Below are positions 7,363 through 15,675 of a stretch of 22,138 bases of DNA, one piece after another; positions within the stretch are counted from its first letter, which is position 1; every line of letters begins with the position of its first letter. The notes beneath the pieces were generated by a model, which saw only the letters and a list, made by a program, of their open reading frames with translations, ran no database searches and was not told the origin of the DNA. The stretch is from contig CALANW010000152.1 in assembly GCA_937926145.1 (NCBI GenBank), positions 1 through 22,138 of the forward strand, read 5' to 3'. A program made the translations under genes and the position numbers. Source of the stretch: an uncultured Ruminococcus sp. (lineage in GTDB: Bacteria > Bacillota > Clostridia > Oscillospirales > Ruminococcaceae).

Positions 7363-9513
7363 TCAGGCTGTGCAGTACAGTTCCGTGCAATGCTCCAGCC
7401 TTTGACGTATTTCTATTGGGATATCCGACATTATGCTTTCGGGCTGTGCTATTTCAGCACCCTCATCATCAGACGTTACAAATCGAAGTTTGAGTGTGTC
7501 CGCATTTAACGTATCGCCCGTATCAATAAATTCGCTGAAATCAATAAATTCCGTTTCGGACTGTGTTTCAACATATCTGTCAAGATAATATGCATAAGGA
7601 TTGTCGGAAGCCGTTTCACCCTTTTCCGTGTCAGGCTTCCAGTCCTCTCCAAGCTCCGCATATCTCGGATGCTCGGAAAGATTGAATTTATTTGTAAAGA
7701 ACGGATAAAGCCCACGCACCATAACAATGCAGTTATTGTTGTCCATAGTTGTCAGCTCGTCAATGGTCGCAAGCTCTCTGCCCATAATGGCATTATTGTA
7801 AGAACTGCTTCCCTGCTTGCCTTTGGTCTGATTTATGGATAACTGGTCAATGGTTTCCTTTCCGAGTTCCTTTGAAAGATATTCATTTGTGAACTGATCC
7901 TTGCCGCCAAGATATATTAGGGTATCGCAGTTTCCGGGCAGTTCTTCCCAGGACTTCTCATAAAACCGTTTCAGCTGCGAGATATTTTGCAGAATGACCT
8001 GTGCCGATATTTCAAACTTTCGGCAGGTCGCAAGTATCTTTTCAAATTCAGGAATTTTACCGAGATTTGCGAACTCATCAAGTATAAATCGGACGTGAAC
8101 AGGCAGTCTGCCGTGATAAAAGTTTATAGCCCTGTCATACAGCGTATCAAAAAGCTGAGTGTACATCATAGCCGCCAAGAAGTTGTATGTTGTATCCGTT
8201 GAGGGTATTACGATAAACAATGCTGTGGGCTTATCTCCCAGAGTTTCAAGACGGATATTGTCCGTATGCGTAAGATTTCTCACATTTTCCAGCTTGAAAT
8301 ATTGGAGCTTTGTTGTAGTGGAAATGAGAATAGACTGCATCGTTTTTCCTGCCGCCTGCTTAAATTCCTCGTAATACTGCACCGACAATGCTTTCGGAGC
8401 CGCTTCCTTTCGCTTGTCAAACATAAGGTCAAGCTCGGATTTTTCTTCTTCCTTGCCCTCGATTACCTTTGCTTTATGTATAAGGTCAAGAACGCCTGCA
8501 AAGTTCTGTTCTTCTTCCGTTCCCGTTTCTATGAGCAGAAAACAGAGTGATGAAAGCAGAAGCCTTGTAGCATCGTCCCAAAATTGATCTCCGGAGGAAG
8601 CTCCCTCAACTTTGGTGTTGGTCATAAAAACATTTATCATTTTGATGACGTTGTTGCTGTTTATTTCGCCTGTGCTGTCACGGAGATAATGAAATGGATT
8701 GTAGTTTGAGCTGTGCTTCATATCGTTCAGATTGAAAACTCTTATCTCATATCCGTGCCGCATAAGCATCTTTCCGCAGGATTCCACAAGCTCGCCCGAT
8801 GGGTCTGTGACAACAAATGAAGTGTTGCATTGGAGCAGATTCGGCTTTACGAAAAATCTTGACTTGCCCGTGCCTGAACCGCCGAGAATTATCATATTAA
8901 GATTAAGCATCGGCTTTATCTTTTCCGCTTCCCTGCCTGCACCCATTACGTCTTTTATGGATATATCCGTTCCCGTAAGCTTGCTTGAACTTTTCTTTTT
9001 GGGTCTGCCCTTTTTCTTCTTTTTATCCTTTTCTTCCGCCGCTTCATTTTTCTCCCTGACTTTGCGGTCAAGAACAAGAAATACGTCACTTGCACATATA
9101 ACGTTGTTGTAAAAGCCTGCCTTTGTGGTATCGGCAATTATCTCTTTTTCCTGCCGATTTCCCCAACGGGCTGAACCGTGTTCCACACCTCTCCTGTGAT
9201 AACGCTTTCCGTTTCCCACAAGTCGGTACATAATGGCTATCATACTGCCGAACAGTCCGAAAACGCAAGCATTTCGTGTCATTCCGTTACCGCTTATGAC
9301 GGCTTGAAATGCCTTGCCCAGATTGCCGGGGACCATATATTCCCCGATACTGCCGATAGCTTCAAATGCCTGTATATTTCCGTTTTTGTCTGCGGTCATT
9401 TCAAGGGTATAGCCTGCAAGTACGATTACGGGAAATGCAATTATACAGCAGACGATAATGATATACAGAAGCGTATCTGTTTTCTTTTCGGGTATTCCCA
9501 TATTGCTTGCCAT
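7363..9513 (-). CDS. virD4: VirD4/TraG (PcfC-like) type IV coupling ATPase
   Basis: A 716-residue coupling protein that brings the relaxase-DNA complex to the transfer channel. Two N-terminal membrane helices (about 14-36 and 81-98) precede a basic region and the ATPase domain. Walker A is GGSGTGKS (K217), followed by SFVVTDPSGELVESCG (232-247) and Walker B VRFILDEFANLG (D479, E480), all standard for TraG/VirD4. A Lys-rich insert at 162-177 and an acidic C-terminal tail after about 650 are variable regions. The start lies 2 bases after the stop of the PcfB-like gene, with AGGAG at good spacing. The PcfB-PcfC order matches pCF10-like systems. Confidence 0.95.
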   Translation of the reverse strand: MASNMGIPEKKTDTLLYIIIVCCIIAFPVIVLAGYTLEMTADKNGNIQAFEAIGSIGEYMVPGNLGKAFQAVISGNGMTRNACVFGLFGSMIAIMYRLVGNGKRYHRRGVEHGSARWGNRQEKEIIADTTKAGFYNNVICASDVFLVLDRKVREKNEAAEEKDKKKKKGRPKKKSSSKLTGTDISIKDVMGAGREAEKIKPMLNLNMIILGGSGTGKSRFFVKPNLLQCNTSFVVTDPSGELVESCGKMLMRHGYEIRVFNLNDMKHSSNYNPFHYLRDSTGEINSNNVIKMINVFMTNTKVEGASSGDQFWDDATRLLLSSLCFLLIETGTEEEQNFAGVLDLIHKAKVIEGKEEEKSELDLMFDKRKEAAPKALSVQYYEEFKQAAGKTMQSILISTTTKLQYFKLENVRNLTHTDNIRLETLGDKPTALFIVIPSTDTTYNFLAAMMYTQLFDTLYDRAINFYHGRLPVHVRFILDEFANLGKIPEFEKILATCRKFEISAQVILQNISQLKRFYEKSWEELPGNCDTLIYLGGKDQFTNEYLSKELGKETIDQLSINQTKGKQGSSSYNNAIMGRELATIDELTTMDNNNCIVMVRGLYPFFTNKFNLSEHPRYAELGEDWKPDTEKGETASDNPYAYYLDRYVETQSETEFIDFSEFIDTGDTLNADTLKLRFVTSDDEGAEIAQPESIMSDIPIEIRQRLEHCTELYCTA

Positions 9514-9515
9514 AC

Positions 9516-11738
9516 TTAATGCTCCTGTCCTTCCTTGCCTTTGGAAATGACCTTATCTTTGACAGCCTGCGATATTTCCTTGAATTTCTCCTGTGCAAAA
9601 TGCTTGATTTCGCTGAGTGTCTGCCTGTCGGGGCATTTTTTATCCGATATGCTCTTTTCAAAGGATTTTTTAATATCATTTGCACACTTTTCGGATATGC
9701 CTATATCGGCAAGCCTTTCGGTGTCAATATTGCTTATGGGCATTATGAGAGATTTTTTGCTTTCCTTTGCGGTTATCTCAATCATACTGCTTGAAAGCTG
9801 ACATATCTTTGCTTCGCTAAGCTCCTGCCTGCAAGCATCGTTTATTATCTCATCAAAAATGAGCTGCCGAATAACCAAAGCGGTGGAAATATCATCTACA
9901 AGCCCAAAATCATCTCGGAGAGCCTTTTCAACCTCTGCCAGAGGTGTGTCCCTTTCTATCTGCATATACCGATAGTTTTCGGGGTCATCTCTGACAATTA
10001 CGGTGCTGTTCCTGAGTGTATGATAGCCCAGCTCGTTAAGCTCCGCATTATTCTGTTCAAAGCTGTCAAAACGAATTGCCCAAGGCTTGTATTCCATTAC
10101 CTCATAGGCAGACGATTCAATGTCCGAATCTCTGTATGAAGCAGCAACCTTTTCGGCAATTTCCTTTGCCGATACCTCGGAATAGCCCATCTGCGAAAGC
10201 ATTGACTGTACTTGATGCACGGGCAGGACAGGGATAACCGCAAATTTCTGTGTGTTGTTATCCAGAACGCAGCATTTAGCTCCGTTATCTATTGGAATTT
10301 CACCCATACATTCAGCCTTGCCTATAACTGTCTGCGACAGCTGTGACTGTGCAAGATATTCTCCGATATTTGGAATATCTGCATATACTATCTCGAATTT
10401 CTCCGCTGTATATGAAAAGGTTTTTTTCTGTTTATCTGTAAGAGCATTATTTACATCATCAAGGAGCTTGCTTATGGTCTTGCTGTTCAGTCCTCTTTCC
10501 GAAAGGGCTATCCGCATTTCCTCGGCACTGCCCATTTTCACGCTGATAAGCTCGTTTTTCTTTGCATTGAAAAGGTCGATTCTCCGCAGCTCTCCGCCCT
10601 CTGTGCCGTATTTATACACGGCTGTATCTTTATTGATATGTCTGTTTCGGGTATTGAAATATCCCGTAAGCTCACTTCCGCTGACAGTCCTTTTCACTTT
10701 TCCGTTCACATCATACACGGGGTACTTTTTTTCAAAGTCAAGCTCTGATTTAAGAGTTTTCCCGCCGTTTATCATTTCGGCTTCCGATTTGCTTATACGG
10801 ATATAGTCCTGTCCCGATGTGTTCGGAACACGCATAAAAAAGCTGTCCGGAGTATTAAGCTCTTCGATATTAAGCTTCTGCATATCAATGGTAATGACAT
10901 TATCATAAACCTCGACCAGATAATCCTCGCACTCCTGCAGGCTTTCCTTATATTCTTCCCTTGCCCTGCCGATCTGTTCCGAAATATCCGATTTATACAT
11001 TACAGCAACTTTATCTTCATAAGGAACAAGTGAGATTTCAAGATTATCTGCCTTTGCGGCGGCGAAAAGCTCCCTTGCTTCATCTTCCGAAACGGTATAT
11101 GCTTCAAAGCCGAGAGCGTCGAGAGGTGCGGTCTGCTCATATCGTGTGACCTCAATATTTCCGACTTGCTTTTTGACCTGCTCCGCTTCTGCCAACGCTT
11201 TTGAATGCTGTCCCTCATATTCCTTGGGAACAACATTCATATATTTGCCCTCATCGGTCTTAAAGGAAATGACGGGAATATCGTATTTGTTCATCACACG
11301 GTCAACTATGCCCATATCTTCGGCATCAATAAGGTCATTTCCGTCCTTGACGATTATCCTGTCCGAATTTTCGGCAATGTCGTTTGCCACAATATGCTTC
11401 ATAGCCATATTGAGAAGATCAAGCTGACTTGCAGGAACAGCAAGCACGGCATTGTTGTTATCCCCCACCTGTGCATTGAAATATGAGCCGCCCATTTTCC
11501 TGACGGTTTTCTCTATTTCGGGAAGCTTTTCGGCAGGCACGGTAATATACTTGAATTCCGTTCCTGCTTTTTGGAGCTTTTCAAAGTGTTGTTTTGATAA
11601 TTTTCCCACCTTTATTTTAGGAACATCGGGCTTCTTTGCGGCATTTGCCCTGTTCTTTTCCTTTTCGATAGAACTGACAATATCCAAAATGCTTTTCAGG
11701 AGTGCCACAAAGGTACTGCAAGCATCATCGCCTATCAC
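9516..11738 (-). CDS. Very long PcfB/DUF3801-like relaxosome accessory protein
   Basis: A 740-residue soluble protein. Residues about 42-117 resemble the PcfB/DUF3801 domain: a KVGKLSKQHFEKLQKAG start, a KYITVPAEKLPEIEKTVRKM unit and an AVLAVPASQLDLLNMAMKHI end. PcfB of pCF10 helps dock the relaxosome to the coupling protein, and here too the gene directly precedes virD4. Family members I remember are about 150-200 residues, so this one is unusually long. Similar alpha/beta units seem to recur at about 205-268, 445-525 and 560-620. Translation starts at GTG 11738, overlapping the lipoprotein stop (TAGTG) behind a GGGGTGA site. No signal peptide or membrane helix. The domain call is from memory and would need a profile search. 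Confidence 0.65.
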   Translation of the reverse strand: MIGDDACSTFVALLKSILDIVSSIEKEKNRANAAKKPDVPKIKVGKLSKQHFEKLQKAGTEFKYITVPAEKLPEIEKTVRKMGGSYFNAQVGDNNNAVLAVPASQLDLLNMAMKHIVANDIAENSDRIIVKDGNDLIDAEDMGIVDRVMNKYDIPVISFKTDEGKYMNVVPKEYEGQHSKALAEAEQVKKQVGNIEVTRYEQTAPLDALGFEAYTVSEDEARELFAAAKADNLEISLVPYEDKVAVMYKSDISEQIGRAREEYKESLQECEDYLVEVYDNVITIDMQKLNIEELNTPDSFFMRVPNTSGQDYIRISKSEAEMINGGKTLKSELDFEKKYPVYDVNGKVKRTVSGSELTGYFNTRNRHINKDTAVYKYGTEGGELRRIDLFNAKKNELISVKMGSAEEMRIALSERGLNSKTISKLLDDVNNALTDKQKKTFSYTAEKFEIVYADIPNIGEYLAQSQLSQTVIGKAECMGEIPIDNGAKCCVLDNNTQKFAVIPVLPVHQVQSMLSQMGYSEVSAKEIAEKVAASYRDSDIESSAYEVMEYKPWAIRFDSFEQNNAELNELGYHTLRNSTVIVRDDPENYRYMQIERDTPLAEVEKALRDDFGLVDDISTALVIRQLIFDEIINDACRQELSEAKICQLSSSMIEITAKESKKSLIMPISNIDTERLADIGISEKCANDIKKSFEKSISDKKCPDRQTLSEIKHFAQEKFKEISQAVKDKVISKGKEGQEH

Positions 11739-12655
11739 TATTCCGTCACCCCTTCCGTTTCTTCAATATGTTCCACCGGAACATCGGTATTTTCGGGTGT
11801 TTCCTCTGCGAAAATATCTATTCTGTCCTCATCGGTACAGCCGTATGAAAACGGGGACATATTGAACATAAGGGTAACGTCTGCATCTGCGGCATTTGCC
11901 CAGCCATTGGGAAGTGACAGGGGCAGAATACGCTTTATTCCCACTCCGTTTGTCACAAATGCAGGAGAATATTCCTGAGGTGAATAGTCCGAATAATTAT
12001 ATGTTTTGGGCTTTGTTATGCTTTTCAGCAGGTCACGCTGTTTTATATCAAAATTCTCGTCTGTGCCTGCGTATGTCACGCCGTATCTGCCTGCAATGTT
12101 TACTTTCAGAAAGTGCGTGCTGAAAACTGTCTGCCTGTTTTCTCCGTTGTCCGCACCGAAGATACGCTCCTCGGTTTCTGAATAGCTTACCTTGTTTTCT
12201 TTATGGTTCTTTGCATATCCGACAGAGTTTGCGGAATAGCCGAAGTTATAGTAAAGCTCGTCACGATTTGTTCCAAGCTCCGAACATATCTCGTCTGCGG
12301 TCATATTGCTGTTCTCTGCCCAGATTTCAAGGAGCTTGTCGGGGTTAAGTCTTATGAGGTAAACAGAAGTGCCGTCTATCTCTTTATTAAGATTGATTAG
12401 ATCCGAATAATACACTTCCCACATATCCGGTGAAAGAAGATCATTCATTTCAAGCCCGATCGTTCGGGAATAATACTGATAATCTGTAAGGTCTGAAAAC
12501 TCGTCCTCATCGGTCATATCATTTTCAAACCAGCTCCGCACAGCTTTCAGTTCCTTTTCCTGCGGTGTAAGCTCATCATCGGCAGATGTACTCATACAGC
12601 CTGTAAGCATAACCGCCGCTCCCATAAGAAATCCCACGCACTTTTTCAGCTTCAT
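11738..12655 (-). CDS. Lipoprotein opening the transfer operon, function unknown
   Basis: A 305-residue predicted lipoprotein: Lys-rich start, hydrophobic core and lipobox MLTGC (C20), so it should be anchored on the outer face of the membrane. The mature part is acidic and rich in Tyr/Asn/Asp with no family I recognise. Its end reads ENTDVPVEHIEETEGVTE; the last part is encoded by a palindrome-containing block almost identical to one in the virB4 tail. It is the first gene after the extended -10 promoter, behind an AAAGGGG site, and overlaps the next gene by one base. A role at the cell surface in mating or in channel assembly is inferred from operon position only. Confidence 0.8.
   Translation of the reverse strand: MKLKKCVGFLMGAAVMLTGCMSTSADDELTPQEKELKAVRSWFENDMTDEDEFSDLTDYQYYSRTIGLEMNDLLSPDMWEVYYSDLINLNKEIDGTSVYLIRLNPDKLLEIWAENSNMTADEICSELGTNRDELYYNFGYSANSVGYAKNHKENKVSYSETEERIFGADNGENRQTVFSTHFLKVNIAGRYGVTYAGTDENFDIKQRDLLKSITKPKTYNYSDYSPQEYSPAFVTNGVGIKRILPLSLPNGWANAADADVTLMFNMSPFSYGCTDEDRIDIFAEETPENTDVPVEHIEETEGVTE
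11768..11784. repeat. 17-bp palindrome, copy 3 (spacer ACC)
   Basis: ATGTTCC-ACC-GGAACAT near the 3' end of the lipoprotein gene, read as DVPVEH. The left flank (11752-11767) matches that of copy 2 at 15 of 16 positions, whereas the central triplet is inverted relative to copy 2. Confidence 0.85.
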
Positions 12656-12690
12656 TGTTCTACCCCTTTCGTTCGTTTTTTGATATTTCT

Positions 12691-12699
12691 ATTATATCA
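12691..12699 (-). promoter_or_regulatory. Extended -10 promoter of the transfer operon
   Basis: On the minus strand the bases read TGATATAAT, a perfect TATAAT (12691-12696) with the TGn extension, 36 bases before the lipoprotein ATG. The hexamer 17 bases upstream (AAACTC) is a poor -35, as expected for an extended -10 promoter or one that needs an activator. Confidence 0.65.
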
Positions 12700-12790
12700 A
12701 ATCGTGAAAATCGGAGTTTATGAACGGAGGGGTGATAGATATGATAGTTTGTGACAAGTTATAATAAGCTGTAAGTGGTTATGAGAGTGT

Positions 12791-12816
12791 AAATTCATTG
12801 TTTGGCAATGGAATTT
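12791..12816. repeat. Imperfect inverted repeat upstream of the transfer promoter
   Basis: AAATTCATTG (12791-12800) and CAATGGAATTT (12806-12816) are complementary except for one bulged base, with a 5-base loop. It lies about 95 bases upstream of the -10 box. It could be an operator or an mRNA hairpin; no T-tract follows on either strand. Confidence 0.4.
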
Positions 12817-12876
12817 ATGATAAGATGCGTGATTAAATATTTTGTAAATTAAATGTGAATATTTATTTTAGGGAAA

Positions 12877-12912
12877 TAAAAAAGGACCTATGCTGTTATT
12901 GCACAAGTCCTT
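12877..12912 (-). terminator. Terminator after the second lipoprotein gene
   Basis: On the minus strand AAGGAC (from 12912) pairs with GTCCTT (to 12882), with a loop of about 19 bases, and the stem runs into six Ts followed by ATTT. It closes the quorum-sensing/secreted-protein transcript before the transfer promoter. Confidence 0.75.
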
Positions 12913-13053
12913 ATGGCTGTTTTTTCATTAATAGATTAACCAGTTTAATTCAGTATATCCCTAATCCACTGCATTTCTATTAAATAAACATTTATCAGCT
13001 CACACTCTCTATTTTAGTTTTAGTACGCTTAAATATTTTATTCAGTTCATCTA

Positions 13054-14196
13054 TTAACCTTTCACTAACTTTATATCATCATAATATGTCCAACCATCCC
13101 TTTTTAAAAAGGAAGCTGGATCATTCATTATGGACTCAAACTCCTCAATATCTCTGTCCTGTCCCGATTTAGTCGGCGCATAGGAAACATTTGCATACGC
13201 ATAGTATGACACGATCATATCTTCATTCGGTGTTCCGAGATATACAAGTTCTGCCGTTTCTTCATTTAAAGCTTTTATACACAGCAAATATTCATATTCG
13301 CCTGTTTCAGCTTCATAATAATTGTGAAGCTCGTTGTTCTGTTCACGGATTTTTTGCGTCCGTTTATAAACTTCAACATTAGGACTTTTAAACGAATAAT
13401 AAGAATATGCACCATTACTTAATTTGAGATCTCTCCCGAAAATATCATTTTGTACACGATATATTGAAATATCCGTCATGCCGTCACCAATGACCAAATC
13501 GCATAAATGCTCCTCAGAATGATCTTCTGTTAAATAGTCGTCCAAATTTATAGTTTCAATGTATTCCAGATTATCATATTTATTCAGATAATACTGCGTA
13601 TCTGCAAGCAGTTCATCAAAGCTTGCTTTCGGCATATCAACATTGTAAGAGTAACAATGTATTGCATTATGAAAATCTTCACCATAGGTACGCAAATTAA
13701 AGGAGCGATATTCCTCGTTTCCGGTAAACAGGCAGGCAACAATATAATTGTGATAGCTGCCGTATTGATACACAGCGCAATAATAATCGCTGCTGTCACC
13801 ATCATTGGTTTTATAAATATCAATGCTGTTCACTCTGTTAATGTATATTTCGTCACTTATAATTGTTTTTTCGGCATTATCATACATTACAATATGAAAT
13901 TTATCATACCTGACATCTTTGCATAAATAGAAGTCTTCGGTTATTCCATCATAGTTCAGATCAACACTGCAATAAAGTTCTTCCTGCTGTAAATCAACTG
14001 TGCTTACAGCTTCCGTACTTGCGATCTCATCATCTTCTATTATATCGTTTTCATATAATGAGCCTGTAACAATTGCATCAGATACAGTATCTATTTCTTC
14101 CGCAACAGTATCATTTAAATATTTATTGCTTGCGCAGGATGTTAATATAAATATGTATATTAATATATAGAATGAATAAAAGCAAAAACGCTTCAT
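13054..14196 (-). CDS. Predicted lipoprotein with DxNxDG motif, candidate immunity protein
   Basis: A 380-residue lipoprotein: signal peptide with lipobox ILTSC (C21), then an acidic Thr/Ser/Glu linker. A DLNYDGITEDF motif (79-89), like EF-hand or FG-GAP calcium loops, begins the folded part. The rest is Tyr/Asp/Asn-rich and beta-like, with no family I can name. The start has GTAGGAG six bases before the ATG. It is the last gene of the secreted-protein series and is followed by a terminator. It shares lipobox, DLNxDG motif, size and AT-rich composition with the lipoprotein at 14518-15675, but the two are not close homologues by eye. Protection against the neighbouring wall-lytic protein is inferred from position. 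Confidence 0.8.
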   Translation of the reverse strand: MKRFCFYSFYILIYIFILTSCASNKYLNDTVAEEIDTVSDAIVTGSLYENDIIEDDEIASTEAVSTVDLQQEELYCSVDLNYDGITEDFYLCKDVRYDKFHIVMYDNAEKTIISDEIYINRVNSIDIYKTNDGDSSDYYCAVYQYGSYHNYIVACLFTGNEEYRSFNLRTYGEDFHNAIHCYSYNVDMPKASFDELLADTQYYLNKYDNLEYIETINLDDYLTEDHSEEHLCDLVIGDGMTDISIYRVQNDIFGRDLKLSNGAYSYYSFKSPNVEVYKRTQKIREQNNELHNYYEAETGEYEYLLCIKALNEETAELVYLGTPNEDMIVSYYAYANVSYAPTKSGQDRDIEEFESIMNDPASFLKRDGWTYYDDIKLVKG

Positions 14197-14222
14197 TTTT
14201 ATCTCCTACTATAAAATTATGA

Positions 14223-14254
14223 GATTACAAATGGGTTTTCACCCATTTGTAATC
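14223..14254. repeat. Perfect 13-bp stem-loop between lipoprotein genes
   Basis: GATTACAAATGGG (14223-14235) and CCCATTTGTAATC (14242-14254) are exact complements around a 6-base loop. On the minus strand the hairpin lies 9 bases after the stop of the frameshifted small gene and about 10 bases before the ribosome site of the next lipoprotein gene. No T-run follows on either strand, so a classic terminator is unlikely. An mRNA processing or stability element, or a recombination scar, is possible. Confidence 0.8.
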
Positions 14255-14263
14255 TTGGCAAAA

Positions 14264-14490
14264 TCATTTTTCTTTAGAATTTTTTGGAATATCAATTTCA
14301 GATTCGCCATTGGTTCCTGCGTAATTCCAATCAAAATCAGTTACAAAATCACAATAATATTCCATTATTGATAATGTCCAGTTTGTCCACTCTCTATGGT
14401 TTATTTTACGAAACTCTTGAAAAGCATATATTTTATATATTGAAGAGATACGCGCTTCGGTTTGATAATAATTTGAATTTTTTTATACAT
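14264..14490 (-). pseudogene. Frameshifted small gene (about 75 codons)
   Basis: ATG 14490 opens a frame that leaves register at a run of seven As (plus-strand Ts 14478-14484). One extra A would give one continuous 75-codon frame starting MYKKNSNYYQTEARIS and ending IDIPKNSKEK at the TGA 14264-14266. The downstream part (AFQEFRKINHREWTNWTLSI, then MEYYCDFVTDFDWNY) has a plausible protein composition, which argues for a broken or phase-variable gene rather than chance. No strong ribosome site precedes the ATG. The family is unknown. It lies 27 bases after the previous lipoprotein stop. It could be a decayed immunity gene or orphan tip; sequencing error in the homopolymer is also possible. Confidence 0.45.
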
Positions 14491-14517
14491 TAAACTTTTA
14501 AAAGGGAAACTGTGTAT

Positions 14518-15675
14518 TCATCTACTGTCATTATCAACAGCAACATATTTTATCTCCAACAAATTAAGCAACTGCCCCACATTATCTTCTTCGGAGAAAG
14601 CTTTAACGCCCTCGTCTGTAAGCTCCACATAAAAATCGTACCCCTCTTCACTTGGATTAAAGTCGTTTGGCTGCCATTCATCAATGCTCTTTTCAATATA
14701 TGACCTCGATGTTCCATCGGGATAACAGGTATACAGCACATTGTTTTTTATGTACGGATTATCCGCAAATTTAATTGCGGCATAATATACTCCAATGGCT
14801 GCATTAATTACCGAAACTCTTATATTTAAATGCAATATATTGTTTGACGTGATTTCACAGCAAATAAATGTATGCCGTTCGTCAAGCATTTCACAGGGAG
14901 TATAGCTGTCACCTCCTTCATAAGTTATTACGGGATAATTGGCATTGTACAGAACCATTATATCGTGTAAGCCATTAGTTTTAGTTTTTAAAATATATTG
15001 AATATCATTAAATTGTTTTAAACAAGACCACTTTATGGGTATATAAATACCTTTATCAGAGTATATATAAATTTTATATAGATAAGATGTCATATAGCCA
15101 TCTCCCGACACTCCCTCTGCTATTATATAATCATCATATCCATCATCATTCAAATCAAACAACATATATCCCATACCTACAATAGTCAAATTCTTTGACC
15201 ATTCAGTTTCTAATTTGTATTGAAACATATCATCTACAATTTCATTTGGCAAAGATTCATTACATTCAGTATACAAAAAATTTGTATACTCGTTGTCACT
15301 AACGTCTACTATGCAATAGGATTCATCTCCCATATACCAATATCCCGCAGGATCATGTCCGATCCATTTTAAATCAATTTTTGTTTCAATATCATTACTA
15401 TAAAAATATGTGTCAATGATTTCTTTAGGCAATTGAAACCTGTAGCCATTATGTTTAGTTGTGGAATCGGAAATTTCTATAACTTCGGCCGAAGTAATTA
15501 TTGTACTAGTCACAGCAGATATTTCTGCTGTGACTGGTATAGATAATTCTGGTTGTATAAAAGTTGTTGTAACAATATCATTAGTTTTCATAGAACCATT
15601 TATATTTTGGCAGCTTGACATTAACATTGTTAATAGTAATAAACTCGTAGTTATGATTTTCTGTTTCACTTTCAT
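14518..15675 (-). CDS. Predicted lipoprotein overlapping the end of the lytic-protein gene
   Basis: A 385-residue lipoprotein. I choose ATG 15675 because it gives a compact signal peptide (MKVKQKIITTSLLLLTMLMS) ending in lipobox LMSSC (C22), with GGAGAGG nine bases upstream. A TTG six codons earlier is less likely. A Thr/Ser/Ile linker (30-70) precedes a Tyr/Asp-rich folded part with a DLNDDGYDDY calcium-loop-like motif (174-183). The first 95 bases lie out of frame within the end of the large lytic-protein gene, so the ribosome site and signal peptide are encoded inside that gene. Hand counts of 60-base lines here give 23-27% G+C. Function unknown; immunity to the upstream lytic domain is the hypothesis I favour. 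Confidence 0.82.
   Translation of the reverse strand: MKVKQKIITTSLLLLTMLMSSCQNINGSMKTNDIVTTTFIQPELSIPVTAEISAVTSTIITSAEVIEISDSTTKHNGYRFQLPKEIIDTYFYSNDIETKIDLKWIGHDPAGYWYMGDESYCIVDVSDNEYTNFLYTECNESLPNEIVDDMFQYKLETEWSKNLTIVGMGYMLFDLNDDGYDDYIIAEGVSGDGYMTSYLYKIYIYSDKGIYIPIKWSCLKQFNDIQYILKTKTNGLHDIMVLYNANYPVITYEGGDSYTPCEMLDERHTFICCEITSNNILHLNIRVSVINAAIGVYYAAIKFADNPYIKNNVLYTCYPDGTSRSYIEKSIDEWQPNDFNPSEEGYDFYVELTDEGVKAFSEEDNVGQLLNLLEIKYVAVDNDSR

Larger units (their letters stand above)
12656..13053. other. Boundary between conjugation module and quorum-sensing module
   Basis: About 400 AT-rich bases without a convincing gene. It holds the transfer-operon promoter (12691-12699), an imperfect inverted repeat (12791-12816) and the terminator of the upstream lipoprotein gene (12877-12912). 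On the plus strand GGAGGGGTG precedes an ATG at 12740, but that frame stops after 7 codons. No integration-site repeat or tRNA end was recognised. Confidence 0.6.

Noticed and set aside
10252..10806. Plus-strand open frame of 184 codons opposite the PcfB-like gene
   Set aside because: Antisense to a well-supported gene, Ser/Leu/Phe-rich, no start signals; same reason applies to the other plus-strand frames in this window.
12733..12763. Plus-strand GGAGGGGTG and ATG upstream of the transfer promoter
   Set aside because: Good ribosome-site look, but the frame ends after 7 codons; no leader-peptide features such as repeated regulatory codons.
12990..13075. Minus-strand open stretch after the second lipoprotein (…DELNKIFKRTKTKIES)
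   Set aside because: Protein-like, and a +1 shift would join it to the lipoprotein end, but it has no start codon and is short; not enough to claim a frameshift.
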